A stretch of DNA of 64,000 bases from Tillandsia leiboldiana (Eukaryota > Streptophyta > Magnoliopsida > Poales > Bromeliaceae): NCBI GenBank assembly GCA_029204045.2, contig CM055076.1:15859902-15923901 (forward strand). The letters are read 5' to 3'. This document shows, one piece after another, positions 1-10,000 of the stretch (its first letter is position 1; the number at the start of each line of letters is the position of its first letter). The notes beneath the pieces were generated by a model. It saw only the letters and a list, made by a program, of their open reading frames with translations, did not search any database and was not told where the DNA came from. A program made the translations under genes and the position numbers.

Positions 1-307
1 AGATTTCTTTCGCAGTCTCACATGCCGAGACGCGAGAGAATTCAGTTTGAGATAAGGCATTAAAAATAGCATTAATTCCCTTGCCATTGTAAGAAGATAA
101 ATCAAACTCTTCCTTGGTCCATTTCGACCTAGGTTTTAAGGTGTGAACATCAGAGATAATTTCAGTTGGATTAGACCATCCTGATTCAATTGAATGCCAC
201 ACCCTTTTGTCGATGGAAGATAGAAAAGCTTTCATCCGTACTTTCCAGTACGCATAATTTGTTCCATCAAAGAAAGGGGGTCGATTGATGTTTCCACCTT
301 CAACCAT
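1..307 (-). CDS. copia A gag, N-terminal fragment
   Basis: Open from the ATG at 305-307 to the window edge (about 102 codons). It begins MVEGGNINRPPFFDGTNYAY, the usual start of copia gag polypeptides (DUF4219/UBN2 type), and contains a KWTKEEFDLSSYNGKGINA-like stretch also present in copia B and C. Gag forms the cytoplasmic virus-like particle in which reverse transcription occurs. The start is chosen because it lies 34 nt past the LTR end, exactly as in copia C. No internal stop is seen in this fragment; the equivalent of the copia C nonsense codon lies outside the window. Confidence 0.85.
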   Translation of the reverse strand, partial: MVEGGNINRPPFFDGTNYAYWKVRMKAFLSSIDKRVWHSIESGWSNPTEIISDVHTLKPRSKWTKEEFDLSSYNGKGINAIFNALSQTEFSRVSACETAKEI

Positions 308-326
308 TGTTCACAACCCTATTCCC

Positions 327-338
327 TCTCTGATACCA
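327..338 (-). other. primer-binding site, tRNA-Met(i)
   Basis: On the minus strand this reads TGGTATCAGAGA, starting 2 nt after the LTR end (...CCCAACA). It matches the 3' end of plant initiator tRNA-Met through TGGTATCAGAG, the standard minus-strand DNA primer of plant copia elements. Confidence 0.88.
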
Positions 339-637
339 CTTGTTGGGTCGTATATAATACGGATCTAAATAGGGGAAGAAACACCTAGAGGGGGGTGAAT
401 AGGTGTAAACGTATAAACACTCCAAAAATCGTTGCGATAAAAACCCAATGCGGAAAATAAAATAACACGCAAGATTTTACGTGGAAAACTCCCTCACCGG
501 AGTAAAAAACCACGGGACCGATAACACGGCAGAAATCCACTAGAATTAAAACACGTACAAGGTGATTTACCGTACACACTTACGACTCAACCTTTTCCAT
601 ACGCTCCTAGAGGATCTTCTCCGCTCGCTCCGACGCT

Positions 638-818
638 TCTCGAATCCACGATCTGCGCCCAACGCCGAATCCACGGCGTCCAACGTCGAATCCACGACGT
701 CTGACCGAATCCACGGTCTTCACCCAATAGCACCCTTCGAATCCACGAATGTGCCTCGCTCCGAATCCACGAGAGCGGTTGAACCTTGAATCCACAAGGA
801 CACGCGAATCCACGCGCC
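638..818 (-). repeat. copia A leader hairpin array (TGGATT loops)
   Basis: Eight occurrences of TGGATT (AATCCA on the plus strand) lie 18-32 bp apart. Most are flanked by perfect 3-6 bp inverted arms that differ from unit to unit, such as ACGTCG/CGACGT, ACGCCG/CGGCGT, GACCG/CGGTC and CCTTG/CAAGG. The array is downstream of the TATA box and upstream of the primer site, so it should be part of the genomic RNA leader. See the finding on copia C. Confidence 0.75.
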
Positions 819-1090
819 GATTTTGGGGTAATCGTTGTTTTTGGGTGGTGATGATCCGCCGAATACTTAGATCAAAGATAGATCGGAAATACCATCTAAG
901 TATTCATTAGTTTGATTCAACTCAAGATGTGAGTATGAAAACCTAGAATCAAACTAATCAATATAGATGAAGAAACATAGAGTATTCTCTAATGATTTCC
1001 TTTCTCTCTATATGTGGATCTATAGCCGTATAAAATGATATATGAAAATGACGGCTATGTGGATTGACCCTAGAAAAAGAATCATGGGGT

Positions 1091-1100
1091 CTATTTATAG
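1091..1100 (-). promoter_or_regulatory. TATA box of copia A LTR
   Basis: CTATAAATAG on the minus strand, in the same context (AACCTATAAATAGACCC) as in the other two copia LTRs. It separates the palindrome array (U3) from the hairpin array (leader). Confidence 0.8.
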
Positions 1101-1164
1101 GTTAGAAACCCTAGGAAGGAGATAAGAATCAAAAACCTGCCATTTCTGGAAATTTAACGGACGG

Positions 1165-1447
1165 CGATCCGGATCGGCTTAGCTGAGATCCGGATCGTCA
1201 TAACGAGTTAGCCAATTCCAGAAAAACGAAGGTTCGGGATCCGGATCGAAGTGCACGATCCGGATCGTTCATACAGTTTACCAAACATCAACGTTCGGGA
1301 TCCGGATTGCGAAGCAAGATCCGGATCGTTCAAGGAAAACGGTAAACTTAATGTTCGGGATCCGGATCAAGAGACTACGATCCGGATTGAACTGAAGTAT
1401 GAACGAACCACCTTCGGGATCCGGATCGAACAGCCTGATCCGGATCC
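1165..1447 (-). promoter_or_regulatory. copia A U3 array of paired GATCCGGATC palindromes
   Basis: Five pairs of the 10-bp palindrome GATCCGGATC (some copies one base off) recur about every 60 bp. Starts within a pair are 19-21 bp apart, about two helical turns. They lie just upstream of the TATA box, suggesting an enhancer-like array; no binding factor is known to me. Confidence 0.7.
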
Positions 1448-1672
1448 TGAACATGTCCCAAGTCCAGTTTTTGATTTTATGCAATGAAAGATTCTTCCAA
1501 GTGTTTCTACACTACAAGAAGTATTCGGATCACACAAATTCTTTAGTTAAACATACCTGATCCTTTTGAATTCTTCTTTCTTGAGATTGAGTTAAATGAT
1601 CCAACTTTCTTCACCTTCAATCTTCAGGACTTGAAACCTTCACGAAACTACGCCAACATAAAATCCGTAACA

Positions 1673-2859
1673 CACTCTATAAGGAAACGGTGTAGCAATA
1701 GTTAATATTTTGAATCTCTTCTTTAAAATTCCAAAGGTCTTCTCTACCACATTTCTTAGTTGGGCGTGCCGATGATTATACAAGTCCCGCGGCGAACGAT
1801 GTATACGACCACGTGAGTTACTGTCATATTGACTCAGATGGTAACGCTCGCCTCTATACGGCGCCAGAAATCGATCGGTATTCGCGTATCCGGAATCGAC
1901 CAGATAATATTTTCCTGTATATATAACAGAAGGGTATACAATTTGTAATAAATAAATTAAACCAATAATAATGAAGAAAACAATAAAAAATTTCTCCTTA
2001 AATATTACCTTCAGGAACAGTAAAACCTCCTCTTTCACAGGCCCATCTGAGTACCCGCATATCAGCGGCAGAGCCTTCCCAACCGGTGCATACATAAAAG
2101 AAAATATGATCAAAGGAAACAGCAACCATCATATTTTGCGATGTAAATCCTTTGCGACACCAAAATTGTGGTTGTTTGTCCCTTTCTACAATAACCGGAA
2201 TATGCATACCATCCACCGCCCCAATTGCATTCTACATATGTTAATGTCACAACATAGTACATTACCAATTCAGCAATGGAAATGTACAAATTATGTTCTG
2301 AAAAGTTATTGTCCCTTACCTTGAACGGATGGAAATTCGGATTTCCACTTATTCTTGGATGCACTCCACAATTACTTTGCGGCATAGTTAAATAGTCATC
2401 TTTTATTTGAATAATGGCCCGGAGTACATTGTTAAAATGACGACTAATCGTTTCTCCCGAATGTTGGAAAGTTTCAGCAATCACCCTATTTGCAACACCG
2501 TGTCCTATACAAAATAGGAAAATTGCCAACTGTTCGTCAACAGCCAGATTCCGTGTGCCAATTAAAAGGCCCTTTCCAACAAGGTCATCGCGGAGAGCAA
2601 TGAATGTAGTTGTCGTCATTCTAAAATGATTGTACCCCCGTTCTGGATGACCATTCAGAATATCACAAATAAACTGATGCCCCGTAAATGGACGGGTACG
2701 ACATGGTTGTCTGCTAATTATACTTGTGGCATTTATACATCCTTCGTCAATTAGCATGATTATGAGTTGCACCCAATAGTCATCATCATCATCCAATATA
2801 GCGAACAAATTGACTTGGAAAGCCGACGAAAATACACTTCGATAAATTGAATCATCCAT
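1673..2859 (-). pseudogene. HARBI1-like DDE transposase, interrupted by copia A
   Basis: Three exons can be read. Exon 1 is 2859-2320 (ATG at 2859; helix-turn-helix-like region with TGHQFICDILNGHPE and QHSGETISRHF). An intron with GT at 2319-2318 and AG at 2233-2232 follows. Exon 2 is 2231-2009, with GAVDGMHIP and GWEGSAADMRVL carrying the first two catalytic Asp residues. A second intron (GT 2008-2007, AG 1916-1915) leads to exon 3 from 1914, with HAQLRNVVEKTFGILKKRF carrying the catalytic Glu. Splice phases agree across both introns. All three DDE residues are present, but the frame runs into the copia LTR at 1672, within a few codons of FPYRV. The enzyme would cut and join transposon ends in the nucleus; this copy cannot be complete unless the LTR is spliced out. 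Confidence 0.88.
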
Positions 2860-3463
2860 TACAACTGCAAGTTAATTTATGGCAGTTAGGCAAGATTGAT
2901 AGTACGCGTACATGATATAATATTTATTTAAATTTATCTCAAACATTCATCTGGCCGATTACAGCAAGCAATTACAGAAGAAAGTAGTACATGAAAACAT
3001 TTAAATGTCGACATTATCCGACTCCCCTACTTGGTTGTATGGATATTAAATACCATCATTGATGTATCCTTGGGCAATGAGCATGATTATAACTTCCACC
3101 CAATAATCATCATCATCATCTAATATAGTCAACAACATTGCAACAAAGCTGGAACAACATACAGTTTGATAAATTGAAGCATTCATTATATCTGCAACAA
3201 TATTGTACCAATTTAGCGAACAATCATACTAAGTAGACATGAGATAACATGTATCGATATGTCACACAAACATTCAGGTAATGTCTAGTTAAAGGCAATC
3301 AAAGTGTTATACTAAATATCACAAGGTTGGGTTTTAAAGTACTAACAGTGCGGGACAATAAATTACAAAGGCGATACTAAAATGTACTGAAAGTTGCGAT
3401 ACTAAATATTACAAAGCCTGTATTTACACTAATGAAATTACAGAAAGATTATATAAATGTCCA
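2860..3463. other. spacer between Harbinger ORF1 and transposase
   Basis: AT-rich sequence with no complete gene. The only structure I see is the duplicated transposase 5' exon at 3046-3190. The transposase promoter should lie in this spacer, but I cannot point to a convincing TATA box. Confidence 0.5.
3046..3190 (-). repeat. duplicated 5' exon of the Harbinger transposase
   Basis: A roughly 135-bp stretch resembles the start of the transposase gene at about 2733-2865. It opens a 46-codon frame (ATG 3186, stop TAA 3046-3048) containing LLTILDDDDDYWVEVIIML, against LFAILDDDDDYWVQLIIML in the real exon. Identity looks near 70% by eye, so the duplication is old. It could be an alternative first exon or a dead tandem copy. 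Confidence 0.65.
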
Positions 3464-4344
3464 CTAAGGACCTGGAAAAAATTGATGAAATATCATATTT
3501 TCTTTTGCGATCTGCCGTTCAACCCACTTGAATGCAAGATCGTCATTCATTGTCATGAAAAGTTGACGATTTTGAGCATCCTTCAAAGCGTCGCCGGCAG
3601 CCAAAACCTGGTCACTAGTGAGCCCTTGCAGAGAATATATGAGCATCATACAATCCTCGATGGCCGGAATGGGTCGTCGAGCTTCAACATCCTTATTATA
3701 CATCTGCCTTACTAGATCTAATTTTTCTTTGCCAAGCTGAACCATCTCTGGATGGATTCAGAGATGCCGTCAGTTTTCTTTCGACGGCCACCGGTTGACG
3801 GATGGTTTGTTCGTTGGCTAGGCTCGGGTACTGGGGAATGAGGCCTTTTGCCTGCTGAGCTGTGCCCAGACCCACTAGTAGTCTTGTTTGGAGGGTGAGG
3901 GCTAGGTGACCTTTCGGGTGGTGGACCTTGCATGAATTCATTCAAAGATGGCCCAGAGGACCCTCCTTCAAATTGAAACGGTAAGAGATGTAATCCTGAT
4001 AATCTTGGAGCTATGATTGTATCATCCTCACCAGGGGATGATGAGGAGGAGCTAACTATTGTTGTAGTGGATGGCATGACTGAAGAAAAGCCATATCTAC
4101 CGGTTGCGGTAGTCTTCTCCGTCAGAAACTCAAGATCCTTATACAGAGGAAATGGCCTATCCCTACATTTGGCATAAGCGGGATTTTCCTGGACATAGGT
4201 TAATTATATTAGAAAGGCTATAAGAAATCAATTTGGTAAAAATTTGTTGAAAGCGAAATTAAATCACGTTACCAAGATCACGGCATCCCAGTCACAACTA
4301 TCGCCTGCCGTGGGAATGTGGCGGATATAATCCCATCCCCAACC
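3464..4344 (-). pseudogene. Harbinger ORF1 (Myb/SANT-like), 3' segment
   Basis: The last part of ORF1. Exon sequence continues from the gypsy 1 junction down to 4273 (GWGWDYIRHIPTAG...WDAVIL), followed by an intron with GT at 4272-4271 and AG at 4190-4189. The final exon from 4188 begins ENPAYAKCRDRPFPLYKDLE, the usual second half of the Myb_DNA-bind_3 domain. A Ser/Pro-rich linker follows, then a C-terminal region (EKLDLVRQMYNKDVEARRP) in another frame. The frames part near 3747, consistent with a one-base deletion. ORF1 proteins of this family bind DNA and help bring the transposase to the element; here the gene is broken by the frameshift, a stop codon in the middle segment and two insertions. 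Confidence 0.82.
4340..4344. repeat. target-site duplication of gypsy 1, left copy
   Basis: CAACC, matched by CAACC at 14819-14823 immediately after the other LTR. Removing the element and one copy makes the ORF1 frame continuous. Confidence 0.95.
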
Positions 4345-7059
4345 TGTCACGCCCCGGGGGTTTGTTTTAGCGGAAACGATTCATAAAAGTCGAATATTTG
4401 ACGTGTAAATTTTTTTTGTTTAAAAGAGAACCCCTCTTCCCCGGCACGTGCCCAGACCCGCCACACATACAGGATCACTCTGCAAACGGACAGAGTCTCC
4501 CCTGTACGTGCACGGCGTAGCGTTCGGTACATGTTCCAACATACACAACCAATCAATCACAACAGTTATTCACAAACAATCAGCATTCTAAACTAATACG
4601 AGAAAAACATATTGCCGATCAATTTGGAAAGGATAAATCCACAGTTTTGAAAGAGCGCCTACCCGGCGCTTACGTTTTGAAAGCTAGTTTCGAAATCAGC
4701 ATAAATCCACAAGGTTTGAAAACGGTGCCCACCCGACACCAAGTTTTGAAATCCCTTTCGCAATCCATAAATCCACAGGGTTTTGAAACCAGTGCCCACA
4801 CGACACTTAGATTTTAAAAACGGTTTTCGCAATCTTTTCTTTGACTTTTGCCTTTTTGATTTTCAAATGGCCAATAGAAATATAAGGAAAGTATCGCACA
4901 AGGGGCACTAAATGCAACCCGTACCGACATCCACGCCGACCCCACGAGGGTATCGCGAACCTCTCACATAACTACAATGCAATGAAAAGCGAGAATGAAA
5001 GAAGAAATACAGTCCGGGGTCCCCAGCGACCCAGCTGCTCCTGTCCCGTCCTCACCACCGCCTACCTCTCCCCCCGCCTGAACCCTGTCACGAAGTGGGA
5101 TGTCAGTGACGTAAAAATAGTAGAGCAGGAGAATATAATAAAACAAACCGTGAAGACAACCGGAGCAACCACCCCCCTCAAGGAGGAAAGGCAACCTGTA
5201 CACCTGTATCCTGTAATACCCGGACACGTCGGACAACTAAACCGACGGCCCATACCGTACCTGCAGAAACCCTACCACGTCGGACAACTAAACCGACGGG
5301 TCGCACCGCTCGCACCTCGGCGCCTCAACCCCACCACTAATAAGGGGCCCCACTACGTCACCTCGTGGGTATACACGGGTCAGAGACCACTTTTCCGGAA
5401 AAGCGCACCCTTTGCGGTGGCCAAACCGCGGGTGCGCGTGTGGCAACCTCGAGCCAAGTAACCGTAACCACCATCATGTCAGCATCATAATATAAATAAC
5501 AAGAGTAATGCGGTAAAGTGCATAATCGAAAGCAAGGTAATAATACGCGCACTCGAAGGTGGCCCGCCGACATATAGTGATTAAAAAGAGAACAACCGTC
5601 GGTAACCGACGCTAAACACTATAGGGAACCCACTAACATGCGTAAGCTATCGCCCATCACTATTTAACACCAGTACACTTAGAATAGACCCCGTCCAATA
5701 CGATAGAATTTAGAGGCTAGGACAAAGTAAATACAACCCACCTGTCACTTGTAGCGGTCAAGGTTCGACTTTCCTCGCGTCCCGACACGCTCGTCCGGGC
5801 TCACACACCTGCCGCAAAGGAAAAACAGCACTTAGATTTTTAAAGAAGACGAGAACACGACCCTCCGTCTAACCCGGTTCGCGGCACCCCGCCCGCGCAC
5901 GAGACCGCGCGCGTGCCCAGCCCCGTGTGGGTCACCCCCCGCACGCAGGGCTGGGCGCAGGCCCGGCCCCGTGCGGGTCACCCCCGCACCGTGCGGGTCA
6001 CCCCCGCACGCAGGGCTGGGCGCAGGCCCGGCCCCGTGCGGGTCACCCCCGCACCGTGCGGGTCACCCCCGCACGCAGGGCTGGGCGCAGGCGCGGCCCC
6101 GTGCGGGTCACCCCCGCACCGTGCGGGTCACCCCCGCACGTGCGGGTCACCCCCGCACGCGGGGCTGGGCGTGAGCCCGGCCCCGTGCGGGTCACCCCCG
6201 CACGCGGGGCTGGGCGTGAGCCCGGCCCCGTGCGGGTCACCCCCGCACCGTGCGGGTCACCCCCGCACGCGGGGCTGGGCGTGAGCCCGGCCCCGTGCGG
6301 GTCACCCCCGCACCGTGCGGGACACCCCCGCACGCGGGGCTGGGCGTGAGCCTGGCCCCGTGCGGGTCACGGGAACGCCGGCCTGGGGGGGAGGTGATCT
6401 TCGCACATGCGGCGGATTCCGGAGAATCCGTCGCCTGTGCCTTCCCCTTGCCGATCGGGACGATCAAGAAACCAAAGAAACTAAAAGAAAACCTCCGTCT
6501 CACCTCGGTTTCGACGACGATGATTGGGAGGGGAGGGATCGTCTCACGCTCGCTTGCCAAGTTCCGTGGGGAGGGGGATCGTCCTTTCCTTCTCCTTGGT
6601 TCCGTACCGTCTCGCAGGAAAGCGGGGGTTCTTCTCCCTCGCGCTCCGATGGGGAACTTGCGTTGTGCGGGACGAGAAGAGTGGGAAAAAAAACCTAAGT
6701 CTTCTCACACAAAATTGAATCAGTCGGTCTAAGCGGGGCGGGGGAAATAAAGGGGAACCTAAATCCCCAAATAAAAGAAATCGAGTCCGGGCCTGATTTA
6801 CCTCGAAAAGCGTGCTAAACGCCTGAACCGCTAAGCGAACTTCCGAAATTTATTCCGGGAGATTCCGGAGTCGGAATCCAAAACCGATCGCGCCGCCGGT
6901 CTCCGTTTCGCGAGCTTTATTATCCAAAAATACCCGCGAGCCCCGACGGTCTGCCCAGAACGAATGAAAAAGAATCACACCCCGGACCCCTTAGTCGGAA
7001 AAGGTTTCAATAAAAACGAAGAAAGGACCAAAAAGGGAAATAAACTCGCGGTTATTACA
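4345..7059 (-). repeat. gypsy 1 3' LTR
   Basis: On the minus strand it runs TGTAATAACC...CCCGGGGCGTGACA. It is 2715 bp. It pairs with 12064-14818 and differs mainly in having two fewer units of the hairpin minisatellite. Long reading frames in the LTR are shadows of GC-rich repeats. Confidence 0.95.
5913..6370 (-). repeat. GC-rich hairpin minisatellite in the gypsy 1 3' LTR
   Basis: About 13 full copies of the inverted repeat GTGCGGG-TCACC-CCCGCAC, set singly, in pairs or once as a triple, separated by about 26-bp spacers of type GGGCTGGGCGCAGGCCCGG. The spacers can also fold. The unit is a 7-bp stem with a constant 5-nt loop. Confidence 0.85.
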
Positions 7060-7071
7060 CCACTCACCTCT
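7060..7071 (-). other. gypsy 1 polypurine tract
   Basis: On the minus strand AGAGGTGAGTGG abuts the 3' LTR start TGTAATAACC. This is the expected position of the plus-strand DNA primer. It is a weaker purine tract than the AGTGGGGGAGGA of the other gypsy elements here. Confidence 0.65.
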
Positions 7072-7095
7072 AAAAACGAGTTTCGTCCTCGAAAC

Positions 7096-10000
7096 TTAAA
7101 CCCGGGTGGTGGTGAAAAGGTCGGGGTAGTACTCCCTCATTCTAGATTCCAGCTCCCAAGTTGCTTCTCGCTCCTCATGGTTGCTCCAGTGTACCTTCAC
7201 GTAGGGGATAGCTCGGTTCCGCAACGATTTGGTCTCCCTTGCTAGGATCCTCACAGGGGTTTCTTCGAAGCTTAGGTCCTCCTTCAGTTCGAGTGTAGAA
7301 GCATCCAGGACGTGTGAGGGGTCGGAGAGGTACTTCCGGAGCATCGAGACGTGGAAGACGTCGTGGACTCGGTCGAGGTTTGGTGGTAGGGCAAGGCGGT
7401 AAGCAACCGGGCCGATTCGCTCCAAGATCTCGAACGGCCCCACAAACCGTGGGCTCAGCTTGCCCCTCAGCCCGAACCGCTTAACGCCTCTGGACGGCGA
7501 GACCCGCAAGAAAACGTGCTCTCCTACTTGGAATTCTAAGTCGCGGCGCCTTTGGTCCGCGTAGCTCTTCTGGCGACTCTGGGCGGTCAGCAGGCGCTGT
7601 CTGATGAGGCGAACCTTCTCTTCCGTTTCCTCCACTAAATCGGGCCCCAAGAATTTCCGTTCTCCCAGATCGTCCCAACAAATCGGGGATCGGCAGCGTC
7701 TTCCATATAAGGCCTCGTAGGGCGCCATCTGGATGCTGGCCTGGTAGCTGTTGTTGTAGGCGAATTCCACGAGAGGTAGGTAGCGTGACCACTCGATCCC
7801 CCAATCTAGTACACAGGCGCGAAGCAGGTCTTCGAGGGTTTGTATCACATGCTCCGACTGTCCGTCCGTCTGAGGGTGGAAGGCTGTGCTGAACTGTAGT
7901 TTGGTTCCCATGGCCCGCTGAAGGCTCTGCCAAAATTTCGAGACAAAGCGCGTGTCTCTGTCCGAGGTGATTGATGCCGGCACTCCATGTAATCTCACGA
8001 TCTCGCTGATATATGCTTGGGCTAACCGTTCTCGGGTCCAGGTCGTATGAATTGGCAGAAAGTGTGCTGACTTGGTTAACCGGTCGACTACGACCCAAAT
8101 TGCATCGTGGCCCTGTGGTGAACGTGGGAAGCCCGTGACAAAGTCCATGGTGATTTGATCCCACTTCCACTCTGGCACCGGTAGAGGCTGTAGCTTCCCT
8201 GCTGGCCGCTGATGCTCGACCTTTATCCGTTGGCACACTAGGCAATGAGCTACGTGTCGAGTGACGTCCCCCTTCATGTGGGGCCACCAGTAGATCTGTT
8301 TGAGGTCCCTGTACATCTTCGTGCCCCCTGGATGTGCCGCATAAGGGGCCCGGTGTGCCTCTGTCAAAATTTCCTCCTTCAACTCCGGCGAATCAGGCAC
8401 GCAGATCCGTCTGCGGAACCGTAGGGTGCCGTCGTCTTCCACTGCAAAGTCGCTCTCTTGGTCCAGGGGGATCTTGTCTCGTACGTGCTGTAAGTGTGGG
8501 TCGGTCTGTTGTCCCTCCCGGATCTTCTCAAGTAGCGTCGGCTTGACCACCAAGGTTAGGAGTTGCCTAACCGTGCCTGTCGGCACCACTTCCAACTGCA
8601 TTCGTGCGAACTCCGCTATCAAGTGGTTTTGCTCCGTTATCGCGCTCCTTGACGCCCCGTCTTGGCGCCCTTTCCTGCTCAAGGCGTCCGCCACCACGTT
8701 TGCCTTTCCGGGATGGTATTGAATCGTCAAGTCGTAGTCCTTCAACAACTCCAGCCACCGCCTCTGCCGCAAGTTTAATTCTTTTTGGGTAAAGATATAC
8801 TTGAGACTTTGATGATCCGAGAAGACGTTACAGTGGACTCCAAAGAGGTAGTGCCTCCACAGTTTTAAAACGAAGACTACTGCGGCCAGCTCCAAGTCGT
8901 GTATCGGGTAGTTCTTCTCGTAGTCCTTCAGTTGCCTGGACGCGTAGGCAATCACTTTCCCCTGTTGCATCAGAACACCACCCAGACCGATCCTCGATGC
9001 GTCGCAGTACACTTCGTAATCTTCCCCGGGTGTCGGCAGCACAAGTATTGGTGCCCTGGTTAACCTCCTTTTGAGTTCCTCAAAACTCTCCTGGCATTTG
9101 GCCGTCCATATGAACTTCTCCCCTTTTCTGGTCAACCGATTCAAAGGGGTAGCAATCTTCGCGAAACCCTCTACGAAACGCCTGTAATATCCTGCCAGTC
9201 CTAGGAAACTGCGGACCTCTGTCACCGTCGTCGGCGGCTGCCAGTCGACCACGGACTCCACCTTCTTCGGATCCACGGCGATTCCCTGTGCCGAGATCAC
9301 ATGTCCTAGGAAGCCGACTTCGCGTAGCCAGAACTCACACTTCTTGAGTTTAGCGAACAACTCCTGTTCTCTGAGAGTTTGGAGGATTGTTTGCAAATGG
9401 TCCTCGTGTTCCTTGTCGGTAGTGGAATAGATCAGGATGTCGTCGATGAAAACCACCACGAACCGATCCAGGAAGGGTCTGAAGATCCGGTTCATCATGT
9501 CCATGAAGACTGCGGGGGCGTTCGTGAGTCCGAAAGGCATAACCGTGAACTCGTAGTGGCCATACCGGGTCCGGAAAGCAGTCTTCGGAATGTCCTTGTC
9601 CCGAACCCGGAGTTGGTGGTAGCCTGATTGCAAATCGATCTTGGAGAAGACCGTCGCCCCTCTCAGCTGGTCGAAGAGGTCATCTATTCTGGGCAGGGGG
9701 TACTTATTTTTCACTGTGACTTTGTTTATTCCTCTGTAATCAATGCAGAGACGCAGGCTTCCGTCTTTCTTCCGCACAAAGAGTACCGGTGCGCCCCAGG
9801 GTGACACACTCGGTCTTATGAACCCTTTATCCAAGAGGTCTTCCAGTTGTGCTTTAAGCTCCTTTAGTTCTGCGAAGGCCATTCGGTAAGGTGCCTTCGA
9901 AATAGGCTGCGTGCCCGGTAGTAGTTCGATGGGGAACCCCACCTCCCGTTCAGGGGGCATCCCAGGCAGTTCCGTGGGAAAGACGTCGGGAAAGTCCCTC

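Larger units (their letters stand above)
1..1672 (-). mobile_element. Ty1/copia LTR retrotransposon A, 5' part only
   Basis: A copia element read on the minus strand. Its 5' LTR, primer-binding site and first 102 gag codons are visible; the rest lies left of the window. It is a close relative of copia C at 52560-58411, with LTRs of 1332 and 1334 bp. Its LTR outer edge falls inside the third exon of a Harbinger transposase, so this is a nested insertion. The far edge and the second target-site copy cannot be seen. The large gag with a long LTR is Sirevirus-like, but I cannot prove the lineage. Confidence 0.92.
341..1672 (-). repeat. 5' LTR of copia A
   Basis: On the minus strand it runs from TGTTACGG to GACCCAACA, with the canonical TG...CA ends. 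It is about 1332 bp and nearly collinear with the LTR at 52560-53893. It contains a palindrome array in U3, a TATA box CTATAAATAG, a hairpin array in the presumed R-U5 leader, and ends just before the primer site. Confidence 0.93.

Noticed and set aside
4081..4330. Host L10-interacting MYB gene
   Set aside because: The Myb/SANT-like gene lies beside a HARBI1 transposase inside the same bounded transposon, so it is ORF1 of the element.
5913..6560. Long Pro/Gly/Arg-rich reading frames on both strands in the gypsy 1 LTR
   Set aside because: They are translations of the GC-rich hairpin minisatellite, open in several frames because the unit lacks stops; they recur in the other LTR only as a copy.
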